Shown: piece by piece, positions 8,007-14,879 of the stretch | How the letters are laid out: each line of letters begins with the position of its first letter | Position numbering within the stretch: the first letter of the stretch is position 1 | NCBI GenBank assembly: GCA_028281165.1 | Contig: JANQKI010000128.1 | Location: forward strand, 1 to 34,516 | Length of the DNA stretch: 34,516 bases | Direction: 5' to 3' | Source of the DNA: Opitutaceae bacterium | GTDB taxonomy: Bacteria > Verrucomicrobiota > Verrucomicrobiia > Opitutales > Opitutaceae | Translations under genes and position numbers: made by a program | The notes under the pieces: generated by a model | Told to the model about the DNA's origin: nothing | The model's database searches: none | What the model saw: the letters and a program-made list of their open reading frames with translations, nothing else

Positions 8007-8948
8007 GTGACGGTCGCTATAGCCAAGCAAGATCCAGCAGAGCTGGTTGATCGCGCGATCGCAGACAATCGGCTCGCCCATGCCCTGCTGATTCACGGGC
8101 AAGATCTAGCTCAGATCGAAGCTTTCGCCTACAATCTGGCGGGCAAACTGATGGAGATCGACGCTTCAGAAGATCTAGAAGCCCGACTAATCAAGCATCC
8201 CGACGTATTCACGCTGCGTCCCTCTAAGAAGTCACGCGTGATTTCGGTAGACGATATGCGGGAGTTGATTCGAAACGTGCAGCACTCGCCACAGCAAGGT
8301 CTACGTAAGGTGGCGTTTGTTTTCGAAGTTGATCGCATGAACGCCAGCGCAGCCAACGCCTTTCTCAAAACGCTAGAGGAGCCGCCCCTCAACACCAACC
8401 TTCTGCTTTTGACGACGCGCCCCCATTCGCTACTGGCAACCATTCGCAGCCGCTGCCAGCTGTTTCGTCTCCCTACCACCCACCTAAACTTCGACGACCC
8501 AGGAGCCATGGCTTGGCTGGAAAGCTACACGAAATGGCTAGGTGATATTGTAGGGGGCAAGCCAGGCGGGAAGCAAAGCGTGCCCCATTATGTTGTGGGG
8601 CTCTATGCTCTTGTAGAGAGATTCAGCGCTGTCGTGAACGGAATGACCAAAGCCATTTGGAAAGAGCAATCAGCGCATCTGCCAGAAGATATGGACGATA
8701 ATGAGCGAATCGCGCTCGAGTCGCGTATCAGCATTTCCATACGGCAGGATTTTCTTTCAGCCATTGAAACGACCACGGAAAACTTTGCTAGAGATAATAT
8801 AGAAGGCCCGAACGGTATTTCCGAAAAACTAGTGCAGTGTATCAAAGCTCTGGAGTCGGCAAACAGTCTACTGCGATTGAATATGAAAGCCGAAACTATG
8901 CTGGAGAGCTATCTCCTGCAAGCTTTGAGGATTTGGTCAGCCAAGTGA
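8007..8948 (+). CDS. holB: DNA polymerase III delta' subunit
   Basis: 313 residues from a GTG start 14 nt after tmk. The AAA+ clamp-loader core is clear: HALLIHG at the start, VISVDDMRELIRNVQ, KVAFVFEVDRMNASAANAFLKTLEEPP (sensor region) and LATIRSRCQLFRLP with the conserved SRC motif. It has no usable Walker A lysine, as expected for delta', which does not hydrolyse ATP. The four-Cys zinc module of many delta' and gamma subunits is absent. The C-terminal half is helical and would form the collar. It works in loading the sliding clamp. An inverted REP-like pair begins 4 nt after the stop. Confidence 0.92.
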   Translation: MTVAIAKQDPAELVDRAIADNRLAHALLIHGQDLAQIEAFAYNLAGKLMEIDASEDLEARLIKHPDVFTLRPSKKSRVISVDDMRELIRNVQHSPQQGLRKVAFVFEVDRMNASAANAFLKTLEEPPLNTNLLLLTTRPHSLLATIRSRCQLFRLPTTHLNFDDPGAMAWLESYTKWLGDIVGGKPGGKQSVPHYVVGLYALVERFSAVVNGMTKAIWKEQSAHLPEDMDDNERIALESRISISIRQDFLSAIETTTENFARDNIEGPNGISEKLVQCIKALESANSLLRLNMKAETMLESYLLQALRIWSAK

Positions 8949-8952
8949 CTTT

Positions 8953-9017
8953 GTAGGAGCGGCTTCACGCCGCGATATTTAATTAAGGGAGTTTTCGCAG
9001 CGTAAAGCCGCTCCTAC
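8953..9017. repeat. Inverted pair of REP-like elements (BIME-like)
   Basis: Two copies of a 23-bp unit beginning GTAGGAGCGGCTT face each other at 8953-8975 and 8995-9017. They agree at 21 of 23 positions. The first copy also contains its own small hairpin, GCGGC-TTCAC-GCCGC. Units of this form are typical of REP elements mobilised by REP-associated tyrosine transposases. The pair sits between the convergent holB and K+ channel genes, where the RNA hairpin could also protect or end the holB transcript. No transposase is present in the window. Confidence 0.8.
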
Positions 9018-9107
9018 GATCCATTCTCTGTTTTCTCGAGCAACTCCGTAGCAGTATGGCTAAGTCATACCGACATGGCAAATCCTGTATCCAATATTTA
9101 GGAGGAT

Positions 9108-9953
9108 CTATTTCAGCACGCCCAGCCTATTCCCGCATCGAGCGCAATAGCTGGCGCTGAGATCATGACTCTTCGCTCCGCAGTCCGAGCACGTGACTTG
9201 AGCTCTCGCTTCGCGCGAGGCGAGCGTTATCTCCGCCGTAACAATACCAGTAGGTACAGCGATGATACCGTAGCCGATAATCATAACGAAAGCGGCAACG
9301 CCTTGACCTAAGGCCGTCTCTGGAGCGACATCACCATATCCCACGGTAGTTAAGGTAACGATGGCCCAGTAGACCGATTTAGGAATACTGGTGAAGCCGT
9401 GTTCAGGTCCTTCGATCAAGTACATGATCGAGCCTAAGATCGTCACCAAGGTGACAACAGAGAAAATGAATACAATGATCTTGCGTGAGCTGGCTCGCAT
9501 TGCCCGAATCAAGAGATTCGCCTCCCCGATATACTGAGCCATTTTCAATACGCGAAAAACGCGCAACACACGCAACGCTCTTAAGAGCATAAGGTACTGA
9601 GCTCCCGGCAGAAACAGGCTGATATAGGTCGGAAGAATAGACAATAAATCTACCACTCCGAAAAAGCTACGCATGTAGCGAAGCGTGTTTAGCGACACGT
9701 AGAGGCGTATAATATATTCGATGGTGAAGAGCCCGGTGAAAAACCATTCCAAGGCGTACAGCATGGCTTCATGCCGAGCTCTGATGGCTGGAACGCTTTC
9801 CATCATGACGACGTGAACGCTCAAGACTATCAGAAATATCAATACGATATCGAAAAGCTTTTCACCGTGATTATCGGAGTGAAAAATGAGCCGCCGAATC
9901 TTCTCTTTTAGATCAAGTTTTTCCTCGGATTGGGTAGGATCGGAACCAGCCAT
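9108..9953 (-). CDS. Voltage-gated K+ channel with C-terminal zinc ribbon
   Basis: 281 residues with a six-helix Kv-type plan. S1 to S3 lie in about residues 37-115. S4 carries repeated arginines in [20 protein letters not shown] (about 123-142). The pore helix and selectivity filter are [13 protein letters not shown] (about 198-210). S6 contains IIAVPTGI, with a single Pro-Thr-Gly instead of the P-V-P hinge of animal Kv channels. The C-terminus adds C-x2-C ... C-x2-C (CSDCGAKS ... CARCGNRL), a zinc-ribbon knuckle. It should conduct K+ across the inner membrane in response to voltage. It is a single-gene unit, convergent with holB. Confidence 0.92.
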   Translation of the reverse strand: MAGSDPTQSEEKLDLKEKIRRLIFHSDNHGEKLFDIVLIFLIVLSVHVVMMESVPAIRARHEAMLYALEWFFTGLFTIEYIIRLYVSLNTLRYMRSFFGVVDLLSILPTYISLFLPGAQYLMLLRALRVLRVFRVLKMAQYIGEANLLIRAMRASSRKIIVFIFSVVTLVTILGSIMYLIEGPEHGFTSIPKSVYWAIVTLTTVGYGDVAPETALGQGVAAFVMIIGYGIIAVPTGIVTAEITLASREARAQVTCSDCGAKSHDLSASYCARCGNRLGVLK

Positions 9954-10271
9954 TTTCGAATCATTAAAGTAGATTATTTGGGGTACAATAACGAAAAGTT
10001 ATAAGCACGTTTCGACTGTCTAAAGAAGAGGCTTACCCATCACTGTTTGCTTGAAATTTTAGGTGGTCGGCATTATATCTATAGATACAAAGGCAAACTT
10101 CGAGAGGATCGTAAGCCAACCAGGCGAAAGCCATATGCGTTTGCGTTTCTCAATAATCATCTGATCTGGCAATGAGCCTGAATGGCTGACGTTTCCCCGC
10201 GCCGCTTGCCCCTAAAAGGCCTGGTCTTCAGGCATAACTAAGGCGTCAACCATCTAGAGAAAGGGTGAATC
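9954..10271. other. 318-bp divergent intergenic region with a 12-bp palindrome
   Basis: This gap separates the divergent K+ channel and FAD monooxygenase genes. It holds TATCTATAGATA (10076-10087), a perfect 12-bp palindrome that may be an operator, and a small hairpin GCCTG-GTCTT-CAGGC (10219-10233) 39 nt before the monooxygenase start. An AAAGGG ribosome-binding site lies about 8 nt upstream of ATG 10272. No convincing sigma-70 promoter pair or coding frame was found. Confidence 0.4.
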
Positions 10272-11552
10272 ATGTTCGGCAAGAAAAACAGCGACGTGTT
10301 AATCGTTGGTGCCGGTCCTATCGGCATGGTGGCAGCCCTCACGCTAGCCCAAAGTGGCGTAAGAGCGAACATCATAGATAAGGCAGGCAAGACCTGCGCT
10401 CGTAGTAACGCGCTGGTAATCAATCCCGCCTCATTGGAGGCGTTTAATCGCTTGGGGTTTGTAGATCGCATTCTTGATCAATCGTTCAGAGTAGAACAGG
10501 TCGTCATCTACGACGAGTCTCAGATTCGAGAAACCATCAGGCTAAGCGATCTCGGCATAGCCTATCCCTATCTGGCTATACTGCCCCAAAGCGTCCTGGA
10601 AGACATCCTTGAAAGCGAGTTGAGTAAAGAAGGTGTATCCATTTTATGGAATCATCGAGCAACGCATATCAATCACATGATCAACGGTATCGAACTGGAA
10701 GTCGATAGGCTGGTTGAACGGTCGATTGGATACGCCGTGGCTCACTCGGAAAAACTCGTCGACAAGACCCTGAGCTTCACGACGAAGCTCATGCTCGTAG
10801 CGGATGGCTATAACTCGCTGCTACGAAAATGGCTGCGTATCGACACGAACACCGTTGGAGAAACCAGGCAATTCGCCGTCTTCGAAGTCGAAACGGATTC
10901 CTATCCGGAAAAGGAGATTCGCATAAGCCTGGGCAATGGATTGGAAACCGTCCAGTATCCGATGGTTGGAGGCATGAGTCGATTGAACTTTCAGTTCGAA
11001 GGCGCGGAACTCCCGTCAGAATATCGTAACAAGGACACGATCCCGGTACAAACTCACTTCGAGCAGGAAGAGCTTCTAGGCGATAAACACCTGCACGAAC
11101 TGATTGAAGACCGGTGCCCATGGGATACTGGATACATTAATCGCGTGATCTGGAGGACCGCTGTTCCTTTCGAATTGCGCAAGGCGAATATTCTTCGCGA
11201 AGGCCATGCCCTGCTTTTGGGTGACGCTGCGCGAAGTTTCGGTCCGACCGGAATGGCAAGCGTTAACCTCGGCATCCAAGAAGCCGAAAAACTAGCCTAC
11301 TCTGTCAAGGATGGACTTGGGCAAAGCGAGCTTCTGACTCAGTTGGATCGTCTACTCGAAGACTTCGAATTGAAGTGGGACGCTATTTATCAATTGGGCA
11401 ATCACTCGCGTCCGTTTGAAATGGCGGAAACGTGGACGGCAGCAAATCGAGAACGCCTTTTGCAATCTCTTCCTGTGAATGGAGTAACCCTAGAAAGACT
11501 GGCATCACAGCTATTCATTCATCTGGTTATGCCAGAGATGGTTGATGCATAG
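10272..11552 (+). CDS. FAD-dependent aromatic-type monooxygenase
   Basis: 426 residues. The N-terminus has the dinucleotide-binding fold DVLIVGAGPIGMVAALTLAQSG (G-x-G-x-x-G) ending in the acidic residue of NIIDK. The conserved second FAD motif is HALLLGDAARSFGPTGMASVNLGIQEAEKLA, with the G-D that contacts the ribose. This is the PheA/UbiH/TfdB-like hydroxylase class, which inserts oxygen into aromatic or polyketide substrates using NAD(P)H. It is shorter than phenol hydroxylases (about 550-600) and lacks their C-terminal thioredoxin-like domain. The acceptor is unknown. The start has a good upstream AAAGGG. A strong hairpin 14 nt after the stop probably ends the transcript. Confidence 0.85.
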   Translation: MFGKKNSDVLIVGAGPIGMVAALTLAQSGVRANIIDKAGKTCARSNALVINPASLEAFNRLGFVDRILDQSFRVEQVVIYDESQIRETIRLSDLGIAYPYLAILPQSVLEDILESELSKEGVSILWNHRATHINHMINGIELEVDRLVERSIGYAVAHSEKLVDKTLSFTTKLMLVADGYNSLLRKWLRIDTNTVGETRQFAVFEVETDSYPEKEIRISLGNGLETVQYPMVGGMSRLNFQFEGAELPSEYRNKDTIPVQTHFEQEELLGDKHLHELIEDRCPWDTGYINRVIWRTAVPFELRKANILREGHALLLGDAARSFGPTGMASVNLGIQEAEKLAYSVKDGLGQSELLTQLDRLLEDFELKWDAIYQLGNHSRPFEMAETWTAANRERLLQSLPVNGVTLERLASQLFIHLVMPEMVDA

Positions 11553-11565
11553 GCAAATGAATACA

Positions 11566-11592
11566 AGCCGAGGGCGCTGAGCCCTCGGCTTC
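11566..11592. terminator. Strong GC-rich hairpin, probable terminator
   Basis: AAGCCGAGGGC (11566-11576) pairs perfectly with GCCCTCGGCTT (11582-11592) around a 5-nt loop, giving an 11-bp stem. It lies 14 nt after the monooxygenase stop and about 100 nt before the methyltransferase start. No T-run follows, so this may be an RNA-stabilising hairpin or a terminator with weak U-dependence. Confidence 0.65.
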
Positions 11593-11691
11593 CAAGTCTT
11601 CAGAATATAAACCTCACTCGATGTTTAGCTATTGTGGCAGCAAGAGCGATTCGCGATTGCTCTGAGAAGCTCATGAGGTTTTCTAAGTGGT

Positions 11692-12612
11692 ATGCCGGAA
11701 AGCCTGCCTAGCGAAGTATCAAATCGTATTCGGGAATGTCAGCGGGCTCTTATTGAACGGGCTAGAAGCATATTCGGAGAAGACTCGATAACGGAACGGA
11801 TCGAGGAAGCCTTCATGGCTGTTCCACGCCATAGATTCGTTCCGAAATATCTACACGGCGAATCGGGTTTATGGAGCGACATCGACGCGCAGCTTCTCGA
11901 TACCCATTTGGACAGCTTGTATGCCGACCAGCCACTTTGCATATTGCAAAACGCTCAAGGCATAGCGGTATCCACTATTTCCCAACCATCCCTTGTATTG
12001 GAGATGTTGCATCTACTGGACCTCAAGCCGAACCAGAAAATTTTCGAATTGGGAGGAGGCAGTGGCTGGAACGCCGCCCTCATGGGCCAGCTTGTCGAGC
12101 CTAATGGGCAAGTCTTCAGTACCGAAATTGAGGATACGCTCGTAGAAAACGCTCGTAAGGCCATAGAAGACTTGGCGATCCATAACGTGACAATCCTAGC
12201 TGGCGACGCCTCAAGGGGTTTGCCAGAAGAAGCTCCTTTCGATCGATGCGTCTTCACAGCTTCCGCCAAAGAGCTCCCCATCGCCTTTTTCGATCAGGTT
12301 AAGGATGACGGAATTCTGCTATTCGTATTCAAATTTTTAGAACGCGAAGATATCCTTACTGTGTTGAGAAAAAAAGGAGACTATTTCCAAAGCGAGCTCC
12401 ATTTTCCCTGCAGATTTGTTCCTCTTCATAGTTCAAAGACCGAAAGGCTGGATACTCGAATCGAAAATTCTGCCGGATGGAACGAATTCCTGTCTCACGA
12501 TCTTGAAGAACTTTCTCTTAGCTTTTATCGCAGAGGAGAAGCTCCCAGCCCAGAAGACAATAGATGGGTCTTTGACCGGGGGGACTGTTCTTGCGTTTGG
12601 GAGGTGGCCTAA
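11692..12612 (+). CDS. Protein-L-isoaspartate O-methyltransferase family protein
   Basis: 306 residues. The N-terminal part has the PCMT hallmarks: VPRHRFVPKYL, the GIAVSTISQPS substrate-side motif, and the SAM-binding motif I KIFELGGGSGWNAALMG followed by the acidic EIEDTLVENA. Typical Pcm is about 210 residues; this one has a C-terminal extension of about 80 residues (from about 225) without a recognised motif. Family members methylate damaged isoaspartyl residues as a repair step, but extended versions may act on other carboxylates. A GAGG lies about 13 nt before the ATG. Its TAA stop overlaps the TAG stop of the convergent aminotransferase. Confidence 0.85.
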   Translation: MPESLPSEVSNRIRECQRALIERARSIFGEDSITERIEEAFMAVPRHRFVPKYLHGESGLWSDIDAQLLDTHLDSLYADQPLCILQNAQGIAVSTISQPSLVLEMLHLLDLKPNQKIFELGGGSGWNAALMGQLVEPNGQVFSTEIEDTLVENARKAIEDLAIHNVTILAGDASRGLPEEAPFDRCVFTASAKELPIAFFDQVKDDGILLFVFKFLEREDILTVLRKKGDYFQSELHFPCRFVPLHSSKTERLDTRIENSAGWNEFLSHDLEELSLSFYRRGEAPSPEDNRWVFDRGDCSCVWEVA

Positions 12613-13712
12613 AGATAGCCTTTTAGCGCATCTACTAGTAGATCGACCGAGACTTTGCTGGCATTGCTAGACATTAAACCTATACGCCAGATTTTACCAG
12701 CCAATGGTCCGAGTCCTGCGCCCACCTCGATATCGTGTTTATTGAGCAAAGCGCCACGGACCTTCGCCTCGTCAAAGCCTTCTGGCAAATAAAGTGTAGT
12801 GAGAGGATTGAGACGCTCGCCCTCTGGAACGAGCGGCGTAAATCCAAACACGCTCATTTGCTCCCGCAAATAGGTAGCAGCCTCAGCATGACGTTTCCAG
12901 CGTGCTTCGAGGCCTTCGTCGACTATCTCCTGCAACGCCGCCTCCAAAGCGAATGCCATGCTAATGGGGGCTGTGTGATGATAGCTGCGACCACCTTCTC
13001 CATCGACATAGGCAAGAATGGCATCCAGGTCGAAATAGAAACTTGGTGTTGGCTTGCTTCGTTTGCGGTAGACGTTGAGGGCCCGGTCCGAAATGGTTAC
13101 AGGAGCCAGCCCCGGGGGAACTCCCAAGCACTTTTGCGTGCCCGAAAACGCCAGATCGACTCCCCAATCGTCAATGCAAACGGGCATTCCTGCCAGCGAA
13201 GTCACGCAATCGATAAAAAAGAGCGTATCCGTTTCTTTACATACATCGGAAACGCCTTCGACATTTTGATAGACCCCGGTTGAAGTTTCTCCGTTAACCA
13301 AAGCGGCTATCTTCGGGCGGCGCTCAAGAATAGCTTTATTAAACGCTTCCAGATCAACAGCTCTGCCCCACTCCTGCTCAACGCGAATTACATTTGCTCC
13401 AAGCTTTTCCGACAAAGCGGCGATACGTCCGCCGAAAACCCCATTGACGCCAACGACCAAGGTATCTCCAGGTTCAAGAAAGTTTACCAAGAGAAACTCC
13501 ATCCCTGAACTCCCGGTACCGGAAACCGGAAAGGTGACCTTGTTTTCTGTCTGGAAGAGCTTTCGCAAGAGCGACTTGGTCGACTCCATAAGGTCGAAAA
13601 ACTCAGGGTCCATGTGACCTACCAAAGGTCGGGCAAGGGCTTCGAGAACAGATGGAGAGGCATTGCAAGGACCGGGGCCTAACAATCGTTTAGCTGTAGT
13701 CAATGTTTGCAT
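12609..13712 (-). CDS. Class V PLP aminotransferase (alanine-glyoxylate / serine-pyruvate type)
   Basis: 367 residues in the usual class V range. The N-terminus LLGPGPCNASPSVLEALARPLVGHMDPEF is characteristic of alanine-glyoxylate and serine-glyoxylate aminotransferases. FPVSGTGSSGMEFLLVN supplies phosphate-binding residues, FFIDCVTSLAG carries the PLP-contact Asp, and SGTQKCLGVPPGLAPV holds the Schiff-base Lys. The C-terminal domain ends in WRIGLMSSNAS. It probably moves an amino group from alanine or serine to glyoxylate, making glycine. It is a single-gene unit, convergent with the methyltransferase. Phosphonate or isocitrate-lyase genes that would change the call are not seen nearby. Confidence 0.9.
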   Translation of the reverse strand: MQTLTTAKRLLGPGPCNASPSVLEALARPLVGHMDPEFFDLMESTKSLLRKLFQTENKVTFPVSGTGSSGMEFLLVNFLEPGDTLVVGVNGVFGGRIAALSEKLGANVIRVEQEWGRAVDLEAFNKAILERRPKIAALVNGETSTGVYQNVEGVSDVCKETDTLFFIDCVTSLAGMPVCIDDWGVDLAFSGTQKCLGVPPGLAPVTISDRALNVYRKRSKPTPSFYFDLDAILAYVDGEGGRSYHHTAPISMAFALEAALQEIVDEGLEARWKRHAEAATYLREQMSVFGFTPLVPEGERLNPLTTLYLPEGFDEAKVRGALLNKHDIEVGAGLGPLAGKIWRIGLMSSNASKVSVDLLVDALKGYL

Positions 13713-13903
13713 ACGAAGATCAAAGGAATTAAAAGTTACTGGATGCTAAAGAAAGCGACGCGGAGGATTTACTTGCTCGCGAATTTGAAAGCAGTGGTGG
13801 CGTTTCGGAAAGCACAACAGGAGCCGAATCGAGGGTCCAATTGAAGGATAATCTCGCCTTGATATTAAGACAAGGCAATCAGTCGAGGCCGTTTTGTTGA
13901 TTT

Positions 13904-14371
13904 TCAGCCAATCGTTGGTTGGGCCGGAATGTCAGGGTAGTCTCGTCGATCAGGTTTAATCTCGTGATCGGTAAAAACGTCCAGCTTGGTGTTCTTCAGC
14001 CATGCGATCATCTCCTCGTTCTTCTCTTCCAACTCGTAGTGGAGAGGACAGGGATCACCATTGCCACACCAGCCAGGACCAAAAGGGCAGGTAAGGCCGT
14101 CTTCTATTTTTTCGAAAAGCCGAACAATTTCGAGCAGAGCAATCTCGCTGGGAGCTTTGGCCAGAAAAAAACCGCCGCCCGGACCAGGAGTCCCATTAAC
14201 CAGACCCGCTGTAGACATTTGAGACATCAGTTTTCCTACAAGAGGCTTTGAAAGAGCCCGAGCTTTGGCGATCGTTTCAGAATTCGCCTTGAAGCCTTCC
14301 TTGTCGAAATTAGCCGCTAAATAGCTAAGGCTCGCTATGGCGTAATTGGCCATTTTTCCGTATCCAAACAT
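13904..14371 (-). CDS. Rrf2-family regulator with a likely Fe-S site
   Basis: 155 residues. The N-terminal winged helix is Rrf2-like: YAIASLSYLA, then ETIAKARALSKPLVGKLMSQMSTAGLVNGTPGPGGGFFLAK, where the GPGGG turn is the wing. Three cysteines follow at 95, 102 and 108 (C-x6-C-x5-C), close to the cluster-binding spacing of IscR and NsrR (C-x5-C-x5-C). It therefore probably senses iron-sulfur status, oxygen or NO. It lies 508 bp downstream of the cbb3 oxidase operon on the same strand, so it may regulate that operon, but the distance and the structured gap suggest its own promoter. A 13-bp palindrome lies 52 nt upstream of its start. Confidence 0.88.
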   Translation of the reverse strand: MFGYGKMANYAIASLSYLAANFDKEGFKANSETIAKARALSKPLVGKLMSQMSTAGLVNGTPGPGGGFFLAKAPSEIALLEIVRLFEKIEDGLTCPFGPGWCGNGDPCPLHYELEEKNEEMIAWLKNTKLDVFTDHEIKPDRRDYPDIPAQPTIG

Positions 14372-14422
14372 AGGTTATGACTTTCCGATTTTGTAGACGC
14401 TCAAAAGAATCAAATAAGTGTT

Positions 14423-14435
14423 ACTGATACTCAGT
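14423..14435. promoter_or_regulatory. Palindrome upstream of the Rrf2-type gene
   Basis: ACTGATACTCAGT has 5-bp arms (ACTGA/TCAGT) and a 3-bp centre. It lies 52-64 nt before the Rrf2-type start codon, where an autoregulatory operator could sit. It does not match the palindrome found upstream of ccoS. No clear -35/-10 pair accompanies it. Confidence 0.3.
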
Positions 14436-14512
14436 TAGGAGCAGCTGAAGATTTACCAGCCAAGCTAATAGCTCACTAATAGTCTAATAAAGACAATTTT
14501 ATAATTTTTAGA

Positions 14513-14650
14513 GTGAAAGAAAAGGCTAAGAAACAAAAAAGACCTGCGAGCGAAACGGAATCCCGACCCACTCGCAGGCTTGATGAACAACGCTTTACAC
14601 CAAGAATCGAAGAAATGTTTACGAGGAATTCGTGGCGCTTGCAGAAGTAG
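14513..14650 (+). CDS. Possible small basic protein (45 residues, GTG start)
   Basis: A frame from GTG 14513 to TAG 14648-14650 gives a hydrophilic peptide that begins with a lysine-rich run (KEKAKKQKRPAS) and ends in RIEEMFTRNSWRLQK. A TATAAT box at 14500-14505 is only 7 nt upstream, so a transcript would be leaderless or the box fortuitous. The stop codon coincides with the base of the CCAGGAGC hairpin. It lies entirely inside the inverted-repeat element and is antisense to the proposed minus-strand RNA. Composition looks protein-like, but the frame is short enough to be chance. No family is recognised. Confidence 0.3.
   Translation: MKEKAKKQKRPASETESRPTRRLDEQRFTPRIEEMFTRNSWRLQK
14534..14578 (-). 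terminator. Candidate intrinsic terminator on the minus strand
   Basis: Read on the minus strand, CCTGCGAG and CTCGCAGG pair as an 8-bp stem that can extend inwards with G-C and G-U pairs, and TCTTTTTTG follows at once. It would end transcripts coming from ccoI or from within the inverted-repeat element. It lies 300 nt beyond the ccoI stop, which is far for a simple operon terminator. The T-run is also the complement of AAA codons of the small plus-strand frame, so coincidence is possible. Confidence 0.5.
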
Positions 14651-14879
14651 TCCAGGAGCCCGACAACACATGAAGCCAAGCTCCTGGCCACTAGCCTAAT
14701 CCAACTGGCATTTATGTAATCTATATGCGAACTGAGAAAATTGATCGGGAGCCACAGTTCTGAGAAATGAGAAAACGCTGTTTTGGAACAGGGCTCCCTA
14801 TAAAAGTGATAGTATACTTAGTTTAGCGGAGCATAACGAATCTGCAATCCTAATCTGAGATAAAATTGTCTTTATTTAT

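Larger units (their letters stand above)
14486..14876. other. Structured element bounded by a perfect 17-bp inverted repeat
   Basis: AATAAAGACAATTTTAT (14486-14502) recurs as its exact reverse complement at 14860-14876, 357 bp away. The outer right end lies 4 nt past the ccoI stop. Inside are three stem-loops. One is CCTGCGAG/CTCGCAGG at 14543-14578. The second is CCAGGAGC/GCTCCTGG at 14652-14687, extended by TAGT/ACTA at 14648-14651 and 14690-14693. The third is GGGAGCC/GGCTCCC at 14747-14798, containing a CTGTT/AACAG hairpin. On the minus strand a TATACT box (14809-14814) precedes the third hairpin and a T-run follows the first, so an RNA of about 265 nt is possible. The element could be a MITE-like insertion, a noncoding RNA or an operon-end structure. 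No clear target-site duplication was found. Confidence 0.5.

Noticed and set aside
12735..13283. A 182-codon plus-strand open frame
   Set aside because: It is antisense to the class V aminotransferase, which has clear PLP-binding motifs.
13856..13876. GCCTTG/CAAGGC hairpin after the Rrf2-type gene as a terminator
   Set aside because: The stem is only 6 bp and no T-run follows on the minus strand, so it is too weak to list as a terminator.
14476..14691. A 71-codon minus-strand frame (GTG start) in the structured gap
   Set aside because: It runs through the terminator-like hairpin and into the inverted-repeat arm. Its Leu/Ser/Phe/Cys-rich make-up is what the complement of a Lys/Glu/Arg-rich sequence gives.
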